From Tenacibaculum piscium (GTDB lineage Bacteria; Bacteroidota; Bacteroidia; Flavobacteriales; Flavobacteriaceae): a stretch of 64,000 bases of DNA. The translations under genes and the position numbers were made by a program. The notes below the pieces were generated by a model. The model saw only the letters and a program-made list of their open reading frames with translations, searched no databases and had not been told where the DNA came from. Positions 1-9,709 of the stretch are shown here, piece by piece. The stretch covers positions 48,055-112,054 of the forward strand of contig NZ_JAJGWT010000010.1 in NCBI RefSeq assembly GCF_021390715.1, written 5' to 3'. The stretch's first letter is position 1, and each line of letters opens with the position of its first letter.

Positions 1-920
1 GGGTTTCCGTTGATTAAATTATTGATGGTATCAAAACCTTCTCCGTATAATGGCGGAATAAAATAAAGTAAAATTCCAAGCCCAATTCCTCCAATTAAAA
101 ACCTTTTTATTGGAGAATCTATTTTGTCAAAAAAATTATGAATACGGTCATAAACTTCAGTGAAATAAATGGAAGTTACGCCTGTTACAATTCCTAAGAA
201 AATAAAAAAAGGAACGTCATTTATAGTGAAAATATCTTCGATTTTAAAAGGAAGTAATACATCTGATCCTAAAAAGAAATAAGAGGTTATAATTGCCGAA
301 ATAGAGGCTAACAATAAAGGCAACATCGAAGCGATTGTTAAGTCTAAACTGAAAACTTCAATGGCAAAAATAATGGCGGCAATTGGTGCTTTAAAAATAG
401 CAGACATTGCACCTGCTGCTGCACAGCCAATTAATAAAGTTCGGGTTGTTTGATTTAAATGAAGCCATCGAGAAATATTAGAACTAATAGCCGCAGCTGT
501 TGCTACGGTTGGTCCTTCAAGCCCTACCGAACCTCCAAAACCAACGGTAATTGGGGCTGTTAAAACAGAACCAATCATTTGATATCGTTTCATAATTCCT
601 TTGCGTTTAGAAATTGCAAAAAGTGTAGATGGAATACCGTGGCTAACCTTATTTCTGATAATATATTTAATGGTTAAATACACAATTCCAAGACCGATAA
701 TAGGAAAAACAAAGTAAAACGCATGGTGGTAATACCGCACTAAATTTCCTTCTAATAAATGTTGAAAAAAATGTGTTAAGTTTTTTAAAACAATAGCGCC
801 AATACCTGATAAAAAACCAATAAGAATGGTTAAAATATAAATAAATTGACGTTGAGAAATATTCTTGGTGCGCCAAATTAAAAATTTGGTAAACGCTTTT
901 TTAAATTTCGGGAATTTCAT
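1..920 (-). CDS. ClC-family chloride channel/transporter (3' end beyond window)
   Basis: Integral membrane chloride channel or Cl-/H+ antiporter of the ClC family. The 306 residues present start MKFPKFKKAF and are almost entirely hydrophobic helices. The ClC selectivity-filter signature GSVGLEGP is at about residues 130-137; its Glu aligns with the external gating glutamate. The GCAAAGAMSAIFKAPIAAI region that follows is the second conserved stretch. The C-terminus, and any CBS domains, lies left of position 1. Confidence in the family is high. Channel versus exchanger cannot be decided because the internal proton-glutamate region is not assessable by eye. Confidence 0.93.
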   Translation of the reverse strand, partial: MKFPKFKKAFTKFLIWRTKNISQRQFIYILTILIGFLSGIGAIVLKNLTHFFQHLLEGNLVRYYHHAFYFVFPIIGLGIVYLTIKYIIRNKVSHGIPSTLFAISKRKGIMKRYQMIGSVLTAPITVGFGGSVGLEGPTVATAAAISSNISRWLHLNQTTRTLLIGCAAAGAMSAIFKAPIAAIIFAIEVFSLDLTIASMLPLLLASISAIITSYFFLGSDVLLPFKIEDIFTINDVPFFIFLGIVTGVTSIYFTEVYDRIHNFFDKIDSPIKRFLIGGIGLGILLYFIPPLYGEGFDTINNLINGN

Positions 921-1039
921 TTTGTAAGAGGCAAATAGCTACAGCAAAAGTACTTGAAATCATCAACAATAACGTGTTTTATTAACGTAGAGTTTTAATT
1001 GTTTTTAAGTTGTTATTTTAAAGGTAAAGTCTTAAAAAG

Positions 1040-2281
1040 TTAATTATTTTCTTGATTACCAATATCTTTTATTAAAGAAAAAGCAACATAAATAATAAAA
1101 CCACCACTTAATACAATACAAATCCACATAAAAATAGTGGTTTGCCAAAAAGGGGTGTTTTTAGGAAATACGGTTTTACTTTTGTTTTTAGAAAATGATG
1201 TAATACTTGTTTCTGCTATGTTTTTTGTTGTCGATGAAATGAAATTTCCTAAATCGTAGGACGGTTTTGTTAAGGTAGCATCAACTATTATGTTGTAATT
1301 ATTTGCTTTCTTTAAATTAGCAATTAAATAAATTGGCTTCTGAAATAACTGAATATTTTCTATTGCTAAATCAGGATTATCTTTATTTTGAATCTCGATA
1401 ATAAACTCTTTTTCATTTAAATTATTAAAAGTAAATGAGTTTTTATTTTTAGAATTTAACTGAAAAGAAGCGATAGTTTCTGTATAAGTTTCTACACGTT
1501 TTTTAATTTTTCGTTCTCTTTTTACAAGAATTTTAGCATTTCTTAGAAAAAAATCGGAATCAATTTTAAAAGAAATACTATTTATTTTATGTGAATTTTC
1601 AGCCGTAAATTTAAGTTGTGTAACCTTTTTCTTTTTTTCGGTAGAAATAGCTTTTTGTTTGTATTGATTTATCTGAATAGCATTTTGAGTAAAAATTTCA
1701 CTTTTATAAACTCCAGCTTCCAAAATATTTATGGGTAAGGAGTTTTTATCATCAAAATTAATGCGTAAAAAAGGATAGGTATTTAAAGGAAAATTAATAG
1801 TTTGCTCTAAAAATATTTTTCCTGAAGCTGTTTTTTTAGGTGCGTTTTTAGGCGATAAAATACGATTAGAAATTAATCCAAACCATTCAGAACCATTGTC
1901 ACTTCCGTAGACATTATAGCTTTTTCTGATTTTTGTATTGGCGATTTTAAGTGTAATACTAGCTATTTTTTCTGCGGATTTATTTTCTATTACAATTGAA
2001 GTTACAGAATCTTTAATAACATTTTTTGATGCTATTTTAAGTTGCTCAAAAGTTGAGAATTTTTTATCATTATTATAAATTAAAACATACGGAATATCCT
2101 TTTTTAATGAATCTTTAATTCGTAAAAAATTGTAATTTTCATTGCTAACAGCTCTAACTTTTATTGGTAGCATTATTTTATGTAACCCGTTTTCATTTAT
2201 CGAATTAATACTACCTGTATAATTTTGAGCAAAAGTAGTAAGAGAAACAAAAAAGGTAATTAATAAACTATATTTCATCAT
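1040..2281 (-). CDS. DUF3999-like membrane-anchored envelope protein
   Basis: About 413 residues starting MMKYSLLITFF, with a cleavable signal peptide ending near FAQ. A large periplasmic beta-rich region follows, then one C-terminal membrane helix (about the last 30 residues, FMWICIVLSGGFIIYVAF). An upstream in-frame ATG exists at 2314, but it lies inside the preceding gene and would put charged residues before the signal peptide, so 2281 is preferred. The gene overlaps the DUF2339 gene by about 14 nt, implying translational coupling. DUF3999 proteins are typically encoded beside DUF2339 proteins, which is the main reason for the call. The segment around YGSDNGSEWFGL resembles a discoidin-like fold. 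Biochemical role is unknown. Confidence 0.7.
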   Translation of the reverse strand: MMKYSLLITFFVSLTTFAQNYTGSINSINENGLHKIMLPIKVRAVSNENYNFLRIKDSLKKDIPYVLIYNNDKKFSTFEQLKIASKNVIKDSVTSIVIENKSAEKIASITLKIANTKIRKSYNVYGSDNGSEWFGLISNRILSPKNAPKKTASGKIFLEQTINFPLNTYPFLRINFDDKNSLPINILEAGVYKSEIFTQNAIQINQYKQKAISTEKKKKVTQLKFTAENSHKINSISFKIDSDFFLRNAKILVKRERKIKKRVETYTETIASFQLNSKNKNSFTFNNLNEKEFIIEIQNKDNPDLAIENIQLFQKPIYLIANLKKANNYNIIVDATLTKPSYDLGNFISSTTKNIAETSITSFSKNKSKTVFPKNTPFWQTTIFMWICIVLSGGFIIYVAFSLIKDIGNQENN

Positions 2282-4727
2282 CTGTATTTTTATTTTCGGT
2301 GGTTTCATCAACAACTAATTTTTTTAATTTTTGATACACAAAAGAAATTATCAATATTAAAACTCCTAATAATATAAAAGCAATAATTTTTCCTGTTTCT
2401 GAAACATTTTTAATATCGTAGATAAAAAGTTTCAAAATAGTGAATCCAAGTAAAGAAAGTGCTATTACTCGTAAATTTTTCCATTGTTTTTTTATCCCAA
2501 TAATTAAAAATATAAAAGAAAAAACTCCCCAAAGTATTGGATATCCTATTTTAATAATTTGTGTTTTTGTCGCTGATATTTGGCTGTGTACAAAATTACT
2601 TTTAGCGTAAAAATCATTTTCTGATTCAGGGAATTTTTCAGATAAAGCTACTGTATCAACAGAATTTGAAAGATGTAAACCATGTATCATTATTTCATTA
2701 CTTAAAATATATACAATGGCAAAAGTAAATATCCAAGGCAACCATTTACGTTGTTTTGGTTTTATCTTAAATAATAAATCGGATGCACTATATAGTTGAT
2801 ATCCAAAATAAATTAAACAACTTAAAATAATGTAATGAAAGTAAAAAGCATAGTTTGTATCAGTGTTTTCTACGAAGTTTTCAATTAATTCGTTTGCTGG
2901 TAATTTGTAAAAATTAATAATATAAAGTACTGTTGAAATAAGACCTACAATCAAAATTCCTTTTGAAATATTTTTATTTTTTAATATTGGTGCGATATAT
3001 AATACGATCGTAATAAATATAAAATGATATGTTACAGGAAAAGAGAATGCAGAAAAAGTGTTCTTTAAAAACTGATAAGCTTGATAATTTACTTCTAAAA
3101 TACCCGTAAAATAGGTTATTAAAATTGTAATTATTAAAAGGATATTTCGATAAGAATTAATATTTATAGAAAAGTATTTTATAACGACTTCTTTCTCTTT
3201 TTTTAATAACCAATACGTTAAAAATAACGAACAACTAACTACTAAACCTGCAATAAATAACGGATTTAAAATGACGTTTAAATCTTTTGTAAAGCTGTAT
3301 TTATCCCAATCTAAAAATAAACTGATAAGTGTTAAAACTTGTATTATAAATCCACCAATTTTAAAGGTGTTTATTTTTGATTTTTGAGATAACCAAAATA
3401 ATAAAACAGCTTCCGAAGCCCAAAAAAGAGTAATAATATTACCTTCAAATTGAATTGGAATTGTTAACGTAACAAAAGTTAAAGCAAGTCCGATTAATAG
3501 ATAAATAGCGTTTTTATCTAATCCGAATTTTTTATATAAAACAGTAGCGTAAGCAATGTTATAAAGTGCCAATAATAAGGTGAATAATCCTGTTAAATTT
3601 GATTCTAAATCATTTAAAATTAACATTCCTAATCCGAAAAACACAAAGGTATTTGCTACTAAAATAAAATATTCTATCGTAGAAAAAACACCTTTATTTC
3701 TAAGGTTATTCAAAACAATTGTAATACTAAATATAAAATAGAATAAGGTTGCAAAAGTTAAAGCTCCTGTGTGTGAAAATGTATTGCTACCTATTTTTAA
3801 ACCACACCAACTTCCGAATAATATTGTTGTAAATATAAAAGATAATATTGTTGAAATTCGCCATTTTTTAAAATAAGAAATTCCTAATATTCCGATGTTT
3901 AAAATAGCAATGTAAGTAAATAACACGACATAATTACCTTCTCCCGTACTTACCATAAATGGAGCTGAAAATCCACCAATTAAGGATAAAACAGCGAGTT
4001 CTTGTCGATTATAAGAAACCGCAACAAGCGTACTAAAAATGGTTATTACCGTCATAATAGCAAAAGCTACAGTTTGACTAAATAACTGATATTCATGAAA
4101 AGCAATATAAATAGTAAAGTAAAAAATACTAATAGCTCCCGCAACTAAAACAGAACTAAAAGAGGTGTAATTTTTCTTTAATTTATGTGCAATTGCCATA
4201 ATTAATGAACCACATAAAACACCAATTCCAACTCTTGCAGGTTCGTTTATCCAATCTTTATCGATGGCATATTTCACGAAAAAACTAATTCCTAAGACTA
4301 AAATTAAGATTCCAAGTTTATTAATCAGATTTTCACCGATGAACTTTTCTAAATCAGGATTTTTCTCTTTAAATCTTTCAAAAAATGATTTTTTAGGAAT
4401 TGATTTTATTTTCTCTTTAATTGGTTTTTCTATTATTTTTTTATCCTCTAAAATAGGTTTTGTTTTTAAAGAATTAGTAACAGAAGATATTATAATTTCC
4501 TCTTTTTTAGGAGTAGGAATTATTGGATTTACTGTTTTAGTTACTTTAGGAATTATGATTTTTTCTTCTTCGGATGCTATATTTTTATTAGCTACAACCG
4601 TATTTTTTGAAAAAATTTCTTTTTGTAAATCTGTAATTGTTTTATTGAGTTCTTCAAATTTTTTGTTGATATTTTTATTGATAAAATAAAAACAGAGTAA
4701 GGGTATTATAAAGTATAAAAATTCCAT
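2268..4727 (-). CDS. DUF2339 polytopic membrane protein
   Basis: 819-residue protein. It has an N-terminal membrane helix (residues about 3-16), a short coiled coil (KFEELNKTITDLQKEI), a charged proline-rich linker to about residue 115, then some two dozen predicted membrane helices to the C-terminus. This layout, length and the start of the membrane block (NLINKLGILILVLGISFFVKYAIDK) match DUF2339. It is the first gene of a two-gene operon with the DUF3999-like gene. No catalytic motif is visible; a transport or cell-envelope role is only a guess. Confidence 0.85.
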   Translation of the reverse strand: MEFLYFIIPLLCFYFINKNINKKFEELNKTITDLQKEIFSKNTVVANKNIASEEEKIIIPKVTKTVNPIIPTPKKEEIIISSVTNSLKTKPILEDKKIIEKPIKEKIKSIPKKSFFERFKEKNPDLEKFIGENLINKLGILILVLGISFFVKYAIDKDWINEPARVGIGVLCGSLIMAIAHKLKKNYTSFSSVLVAGAISIFYFTIYIAFHEYQLFSQTVAFAIMTVITIFSTLVAVSYNRQELAVLSLIGGFSAPFMVSTGEGNYVVLFTYIAILNIGILGISYFKKWRISTILSFIFTTILFGSWCGLKIGSNTFSHTGALTFATLFYFIFSITIVLNNLRNKGVFSTIEYFILVANTFVFFGLGMLILNDLESNLTGLFTLLLALYNIAYATVLYKKFGLDKNAIYLLIGLALTFVTLTIPIQFEGNIITLFWASEAVLLFWLSQKSKINTFKIGGFIIQVLTLISLFLDWDKYSFTKDLNVILNPLFIAGLVVSCSLFLTYWLLKKEKEVVIKYFSININSYRNILLIITILITYFTGILEVNYQAYQFLKNTFSAFSFPVTYHFIFITIVLYIAPILKNKNISKGILIVGLISTVLYIINFYKLPANELIENFVENTDTNYAFYFHYIILSCLIYFGYQLYSASDLLFKIKPKQRKWLPWIFTFAIVYILSNEIMIHGLHLSNSVDTVALSEKFPESENDFYAKSNFVHSQISATKTQIIKIGYPILWGVFSFIFLIIGIKKQWKNLRVIALSLLGFTILKLFIYDIKNVSETGKIIAFILLGVLILIISFVYQKLKKLVVDETTENKNTDDEI

Positions 4728-4880
4728 AGCGTATCATTTTGAATTTCACATCAAATGTAAACCTTTATAATTACACCAATTTTTGATGTCATCAAAAGGA
4801 AAAAACACGCATATAAAGACTCTTATTATTCGTTTTCTGATATTTTTTAGATAAAAACTGAATCAATACTATTATTCTTC

Positions 4881-4888
4881 TAAATTTG
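4881..4888 (+). promoter_or_regulatory. Bacteroidota -7 box for the eight-gene operon
   Basis: TAAATTTG matches the Bacteroidota sigma -7 consensus TAnnTTTG and sits 27 nt before the first ATG of the operon at 4916. No clear TTG -33 element is seen at the usual 19-21 nt spacing, so the promoter may be weak or activator-dependent. Confidence 0.55.
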
Positions 4889-4915
4889 TAAGTCAGCTAT
4901 AAAAGAAGAAAAAAC

Positions 4916-5419
4916 ATGACGGTATACGATCTTATAAACATACTTACCACCAATTCGGGTAATATTCTTAATTATTATATATTGTTGTTTGTAATAATAT
5001 TAATAGGACTTTTATTTTCAAATATGATTCGTCCTAAATCGCCAATTTTATATGTGTATAGCGTTTTAATATACGCTATAGCGATACCAGGTCTTTTAAG
5101 TATTATTTTAGTTGTTTATAACTTTTTCTTTTTGCGTAAAAATTTAATGCAACTTCAATTAGTTACGTATTATTTACCGATAATAGCCATGATATTATTG
5201 TTTTTAATTATCAAAAAAACACTTCCTTTAAAAGAAATCCCTGGTTTTGATAAATTATCAGGGCTGTTTATCATCTTATTTATCACCTTTTTAATTACAT
5301 ATTTTATTCAAAAAGCAATTATAGGAGTTTTCTTTATTGGTAGTTTTACACAGCTTATAGCTATATTTTTAGTCTTATTAGTAGTTTTAAAATTAGGATG
5401 GAATAAGTTGGTAAAGTAA
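4916..5419 (+). CDS. Small polytopic membrane protein, first gene of ABC/AAA/dioxygenase operon
   Basis: 167 residues with about five hydrophobic helices and very few charged residues. I do not recognise the family. It opens the run of eight same-strand genes ending at 13371 and follows a TAnnTTTG promoter box. The 63-nt gap to the next gene contains no terminator. By context it is probably an inner-membrane partner of the transporter or of the coiled-coil proteins encoded next. It could also be an independent gene sharing the promoter. Confidence 0.7.
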   Translation: MTVYDLINILTTNSGNILNYYILLFVIILIGLLFSNMIRPKSPILYVYSVLIYAIAIPGLLSIILVVYNFFFLRKNLMQLQLVTYYLPIIAMILLFLIIKKTLPLKEIPGFDKLSGLFIILFITFLITYFIQKAIIGVFFIGSFTQLIAIFLVLLVVLKLGWNKLVK

Positions 5420-5482
5420 TCAAGGAACATAAAGGCTTTTTAGTTGGTTAATTTTTTTAAATTTGTTAAAACTAGAGTAACT

Positions 5483-6151
5483 ATGTTAAAAAATTTAAAA
5501 TCGCTATTTTTTACTGAAGATGAAAGTAAAGAAGAGAAGAAAAAGGAGGTAGTTTCAAAAGAAATACCAAAAACATCAGCGGAAAAAGTAAGTACTATAA
5601 ATAAATCAGCACCTATAAATTTTAATGCTACTGGTAGTGTTGATAATGCTATTGTAGAAAAATTATTAGCTGCAATTGAAAACAATAATTTAGATGGTTT
5701 TGATTATTTAGAGTTTAAAAAAGCCTTAAAAGCTTTAGATAAAATTCCAATGGACGAGGCTACAAAATACCGTTCAACCTATGCGGCAGCTTCTACAATG
5801 GGCGCAACTTTAGAGACTTTATTAGAAACTATAAAACATTATATAGGCGTTTTAGATACTGAAAATAAAACTTTTACAAAAGCTTTTGAAGGGCAATTGG
5901 TCGCTAAAGTAGGAAATAAACAAAAGGAAATTACCCAGTTTGAAGCGGTTGTTAACGAAAAATCAGCAAAAATAAAGCAGTTAACAAACGAAATTACAAC
6001 GCATCAAAATCAAATAGAAGAATTAAAAAAATTGATAGCTGATAGTAGTCATAAGATTACTAAAACTCAAAATGATTTTAAAATTTCTTATTTGCATTTA
6101 AGAACACAAATAGAGCAAGATGCTCAAAAAATAAAAGAATACATAAAATAA
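5483..6151 (+). CDS. Cytoplasmic coiled-coil protein of unknown function
   Basis: 222 residues starting MLKNLKSLFFTEDES. An in-frame start at 5444 is possible, but 5483 gives a conventional N-terminus. There is no signal peptide or membrane helix. A lysine/glutamate-rich linker (residues about 10-50) is followed by a helical domain (about 60-140). A long C-terminal coiled coil (about 145-220) carries Lys/Glu/Gln heptads such as KIKQLTNEITTHQNQIEELK. It ends 4 nt before the next gene. I do not recognise a family. Together with the downstream coiled-coil membrane protein it may form a scaffold. Confidence 0.75.
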   Translation: MLKNLKSLFFTEDESKEEKKKEVVSKEIPKTSAEKVSTINKSAPINFNATGSVDNAIVEKLLAAIENNNLDGFDYLEFKKALKALDKIPMDEATKYRSTYAAASTMGATLETLLETIKHYIGVLDTENKTFTKAFEGQLVAKVGNKQKEITQFEAVVNEKSAKIKQLTNEITTHQNQIEELKKLIADSSHKITKTQNDFKISYLHLRTQIEQDAQKIKEYIK

Positions 6152-6155
6152 AAGA

Positions 6156-7160
6156 ATGGAAAATTTTACACCCAAATCTTTTTGGGAAAAACCAGAAGGA
6201 AAAACAGGAATGTTTTTTACAGCTTTATTAGCAGGAGGGAGTATGTATTTTTTATACAAAGCATTGCCTTATCTTATTAATATTGTTGAAAACACCTTAC
6301 ATTTAGGATTACTTTTAGCAGGTTTAGGAGCGTTAATTTATATGATTTTAGATCCTAAAATGCGTAACCTTATTTTTTACATGTACAAATCGTTTATGCG
6401 ATGGATTACAGGTTTGTTTATTTTGATTGATCCGATAGGAATTTTAAAAAGTTATATTGATGATTTAAAAGATAACTTAAAGAAAATGAACAAACAAATT
6501 GCTGTTTTAAAAGGTCAAATGAGAAGGCTACAGCAAATAATGAATGAGAATAAAAAGAATATCAATAACAATTTAAAGCTTGCAAGTGCGGCAAAAGAGA
6601 AAGATAAAAAAGGAATTATGATTCTGAAATCTCGTAAAGCAGGGAGATTAAGAGAATCTAATTTAAAGCTAGATGAGTTGTACAGAAAAATGGAAATTTT
6701 ATACAGAGTATTAACAAAAATGTATGAAAATTCTGAAATTTTAGTAGAAGATATTGAAGACCAAGTACTGGTCAAAGAACAAGAACGTAAAGCAATACGT
6801 GCGAGTCATTCCGCTATGAAATCGGCAATGAATATTATTTCAGGTAACAACGATAAAAAAGAAATGTTCGATAGAGCTTTAGAAGCAATTGCTGATGATG
6901 TGAGCATGAAAATTGGTGAAATGGAACGTTTTATGGAAATGTCAAACGGTTTTATGGATTCTATCGATTTACAAAACGGAATTTTTGAAGAAGAAGGTTT
7001 AGAATTATTAGATAAATGGGAAAAAGAAGGTGTTTCTTTAATCCTTGGAAATCAAAAAGATTTATTAGTAAACGATAGCCATAGTGTCGATTTAGATGCA
7101 CCAACTTTCAAGCAAACTAAAAATCATAACAATCAATATTCAGATTTATTCAACTTTTAA
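6156..7160 (+). CDS. Membrane-anchored coiled-coil protein of unknown function
   Basis: 334 residues. Two hydrophobic helices lie near the N-terminus (about residues 17-36 and 46-63), with a third hydrophobic stretch near 75-95. A long charged helical region runs from about 100 to 300 with heptad-like repeats (LKKMNKQIAVLKGQMRRL) and no enzyme motif. The layout of short membrane anchor plus long cytoplasmic coiled coil recalls scaffold or PspA/TelA-like stress proteins, but I cannot show homology. Its 4-nt spacing from the upstream gene implies co-translation. Confidence 0.75.
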   Translation: MENFTPKSFWEKPEGKTGMFFTALLAGGSMYFLYKALPYLINIVENTLHLGLLLAGLGALIYMILDPKMRNLIFYMYKSFMRWITGLFILIDPIGILKSYIDDLKDNLKKMNKQIAVLKGQMRRLQQIMNENKKNINNNLKLASAAKEKDKKGIMILKSRKAGRLRESNLKLDELYRKMEILYRVLTKMYENSEILVEDIEDQVLVKEQERKAIRASHSAMKSAMNIISGNNDKKEMFDRALEAIADDVSMKIGEMERFMEMSNGFMDSIDLQNGIFEEEGLELLDKWEKEGVSLILGNQKDLLVNDSHSVDLDAPTFKQTKNHNNQYSDLFNF

Positions 7161-7197
7161 ATATTTATAATTAAAAAATAATATTAAAATAAAAATT

Positions 7198-8745
7198 ATG
7201 GCAGGACAAAAATTAACTCCATTATCCAAAATATTAATCGTTGCAGTAATTATTGGCGGTGTTTATTTCTTACTAAATAAATTAAGAGATCCAAAAATTA
7301 AAGATAAAATAAATGAAGTAACTGCTAATGATAGTTCAGAAACCAAAGAAGGATATCAAGATGTCTTAAATATCGGAGTTGTTACTTGGGGAGGTTATGC
7401 AGGTGGACAATATTTTAATGAAGGGTTTAAAGCAAATACAAATTCTCGATTTTATAAAGATTACGGATTTAAAGTAAATTTTAAAGTAATTGATGATTTT
7501 GATGCTTCTCGTGATGCTTTTAAAAATGGCGATATCGATTTAATGTGGGCAACTATTGATGCTTTTCCTACCGAAGTTGCAGGATTATCGCAATATCAAC
7601 CTCAAGTTGTTTTTCAAGCAGATTGGAGTCGTGGAGGAGATGCAATTGTTGCACGTAGAGGAATTAATAAAGTAAGCGATTTAAGAGGGAAGAAAATTGC
7701 AGTAGCACCAATGACACCATCGCACTCGTTTTTAATTTGGTTACTAGAAGCAGGAGATATCAGTGTAAAAGATGTTAAAATTATAGAAGTACCAAGTGCT
7801 ATTGATGCTGCCGATGCTTTTAAAAGTGGAACTGTAGATGCAGCTGTTGTTTGGAGTCCTGATGATGCTGATTGTATTAAAAAAGTTGCAGGAGCTAGCG
7901 TTTTAGAAAGTACTAAAAATGCAACACATATTATTGCTGATGTTTTTGTCGCTAAAAAAGATTTTATCGAAAACAATAAAGAACAATTAAGAGAATTATA
8001 CGAAGGTTGGATGATTGGAGCTTCTGAACTTAATAATTCGGATGCTAATAAAAAGAAAGCCGCTAAAATTTTAGCAGAAGGTTTATCGCAACCAGAAGAT
8101 TTTTGTTATGATGCGATTAATAATGTACGTTTAGCGACCCATGGAGATAATCAAAATTTCTTCGGATTAAATAATAATTACAACGGTGTAACAGGAGAGA
8201 ATTTATATAATAAAATGAAAGTAAAGTATCAAAATTTAGGATACAATACTTCAGGTGCAAAAAGTTGGAGATTACTTTCTACAAAAGATTTAGTAACAAA
8301 AACAACTTCTTTAACTGGTGCAAATCATGTTTCAGAAAAAGAAAAACAATTTTCTGTAGCTAATGATAAATTAACTAAAAAAGCATCTTTATCATCAAAA
8401 AAAGTAAGTATCAGTTTTAGAACTGGTCAGTTTATTTTAAGCGATAATGCAAAGCAATTAATAGATGTACAATTTACGCCAATAGCAAAAGCCTTTGCAA
8501 ATACACGCATCCGTATTGAAGGAAATACAGATAATGTTGGAAAAAGAAGTTCTAATGTTTTGCTTTCTAGACGAAGAGCTCAGTCGGTTGCTAATTATTT
8601 AATCGATCAACATAATATGCCTAAAAATAGATTTATCATTTTAGGAAATGGTCCTGATAAACCAATTGCTGGTTGCGAGAGAAATCAGAATAAAGATTGT
8701 CAAGCAAAAAATAGAAGAACCGATTTTGAATTAGTTGTAGACTAA
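7198..8745 (+). CDS. Membrane-anchored ABC solute-binding protein fused to OmpA peptidoglycan-binding domain
   Basis: 515 residues in three parts. An uncleaved N-terminal anchor (ILIVAVIIGGVYFLL, about 12-27) comes first. A type-2 periplasmic binding fold of the nitrate/sulfonate/taurine kind follows at about 50-370, with VVTWGGYAGGQYF, DGDIDLMWATIDA-like and DLRGKKIAVAPMTPSHSF segments. An OmpA-like C-terminal domain occupies about 400-515, with IEGNTDNVGKRSSNVLLSRR bearing the Asp/Arg peptidoglycan contacts. The protein should therefore bridge inner membrane and cell wall while presenting solute to the permease, whose ATG overlaps this stop codon (TAATG). Similar fusions are annotated as phosphate-type binding/OmpA proteins. 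The true substrate is unknown. Confidence 0.9.
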   Translation: MAGQKLTPLSKILIVAVIIGGVYFLLNKLRDPKIKDKINEVTANDSSETKEGYQDVLNIGVVTWGGYAGGQYFNEGFKANTNSRFYKDYGFKVNFKVIDDFDASRDAFKNGDIDLMWATIDAFPTEVAGLSQYQPQVVFQADWSRGGDAIVARRGINKVSDLRGKKIAVAPMTPSHSFLIWLLEAGDISVKDVKIIEVPSAIDAADAFKSGTVDAAVVWSPDDADCIKKVAGASVLESTKNATHIIADVFVAKKDFIENNKEQLRELYEGWMIGASELNNSDANKKKAAKILAEGLSQPEDFCYDAINNVRLATHGDNQNFFGLNNNYNGVTGENLYNKMKVKYQNLGYNTSGAKSWRLLSTKDLVTKTTSLTGANHVSEKEKQFSVANDKLTKKASLSSKKVSISFRTGQFILSDNAKQLIDVQFTPIAKAFANTRIRIEGNTDNVGKRSSNVLLSRRRAQSVANYLIDQHNMPKNRFIILGNGPDKPIAGCERNQNKDCQAKNRRTDFELVVD

Positions 8746-9707
8746 TGAACTATAAAAAATTATTTGAGTTACGAGGAGAACTCACATCGAAAGAAAAAAT
8801 TACGCTAACCATTTTGGGAAGCGTAATTCTTATTTTGTTTTGGTTTGTATTAGCGGAAGTTTTATCTAAAACTATCATCACCCAAAACGACACGATCTCA
8901 CCTATTTCTTTATCCGAAGAAAATAGAAAATACTACGAAAGCGATTCACTTTTAGTAGCTAATTACACACTTTTAGAAACAAAAAGTATTGAAAAACTAA
9001 CACAGTACGGTTTAGTTAAAAACAAAGTATATCCTATTTTACCTTCGCCAATAAAAGTAATCAAAGCTTTTCCTGAATTAAATAAAGATGATGATGTTAT
9101 TGGAAATACTTTTTTATCAATTAAATTAAATCTTTTAGGATATTTATTAGCAATTATTATTGCAATTCCTGTTGGTTTTCTTTTAGGATTAATTCCGCTT
9201 TTTAGAGGTTTGTTTAGCAAAATAATTGATTCATATCGTTTTATTCCGCTAACAGCTGTAACAGGGATTTTTATTATGTGGCTCGGTTTAGGAAGTCAAA
9301 TGAAAGTCAGTTTTTTAGCTTTTGGTATTATAGTTTATTTAATTCCTGTTGTAGTTCAACGTATTGATGAAGTTCGAAAAGTATATTTAAACACTGTTTT
9401 TACTTTAGGAGCAACACCATGGCAAACCATAAAATCGGTATATATGCCGTATGTGTTTTCAAAATTAATTGATGATATTCGAGTTTTAACTGCTATTTCG
9501 TGGACATATATTACCATTGTAGAAATGCTAAATAAAGGCGGTGGAATTGGTGAATTAATTTGGACAGCAAAAAGACAAAGTAGAATAGATAAGGCGTTTG
9601 CAATATTAATAATCATTGTTATTATCGGAGTAATACAAGACCGATTATTTGTAATTATAGATAAACTATTGTTTCCTTACAAACACATTAATAAAAACAA
9701 ACGTTAA
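8745..9707 (+). CDS. ABC transporter permease (SsuC/TauC-like)
   Basis: 320-residue inner-membrane subunit. After the first helix (about 21-40) it carries an extra periplasmic stretch (about 45-100). The LPSP motif typical of nitrate/sulfonate/taurine permeases follows (ILPSPIKVIKAF), and then the BPD_transp_1 core. The EAA coupling loop is FTLGATPWQTIKSVYMPYVF at about 223-242. It overlaps the binding-protein stop by 1 nt and lies 2 nt before the ATPase gene, so the three form one transporter. The extended periplasmic loop may contact the anchored, wall-bound binding protein. Confidence 0.92.
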   Translation: MNYKKLFELRGELTSKEKITLTILGSVILILFWFVLAEVLSKTIITQNDTISPISLSEENRKYYESDSLLVANYTLLETKSIEKLTQYGLVKNKVYPILPSPIKVIKAFPELNKDDDVIGNTFLSIKLNLLGYLLAIIIAIPVGFLLGLIPLFRGLFSKIIDSYRFIPLTAVTGIFIMWLGLGSQMKVSFLAFGIIVYLIPVVVQRIDEVRKVYLNTVFTLGATPWQTIKSVYMPYVFSKLIDDIRVLTAISWTYITIVEMLNKGGGIGELIWTAKRQSRIDKAFAILIIIVIIGVIQDRLFVIIDKLLFPYKHINKNKR

Positions 9708-9709
9708 CT

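Noticed and set aside
4264..4689. 141-codon plus-strand open frame inside the DUF2339 gene
   Set aside because: It is the complement of a strongly supported gene, rich in Phe/Ser/Leu as expected for an antisense shadow in AT-rich DNA.
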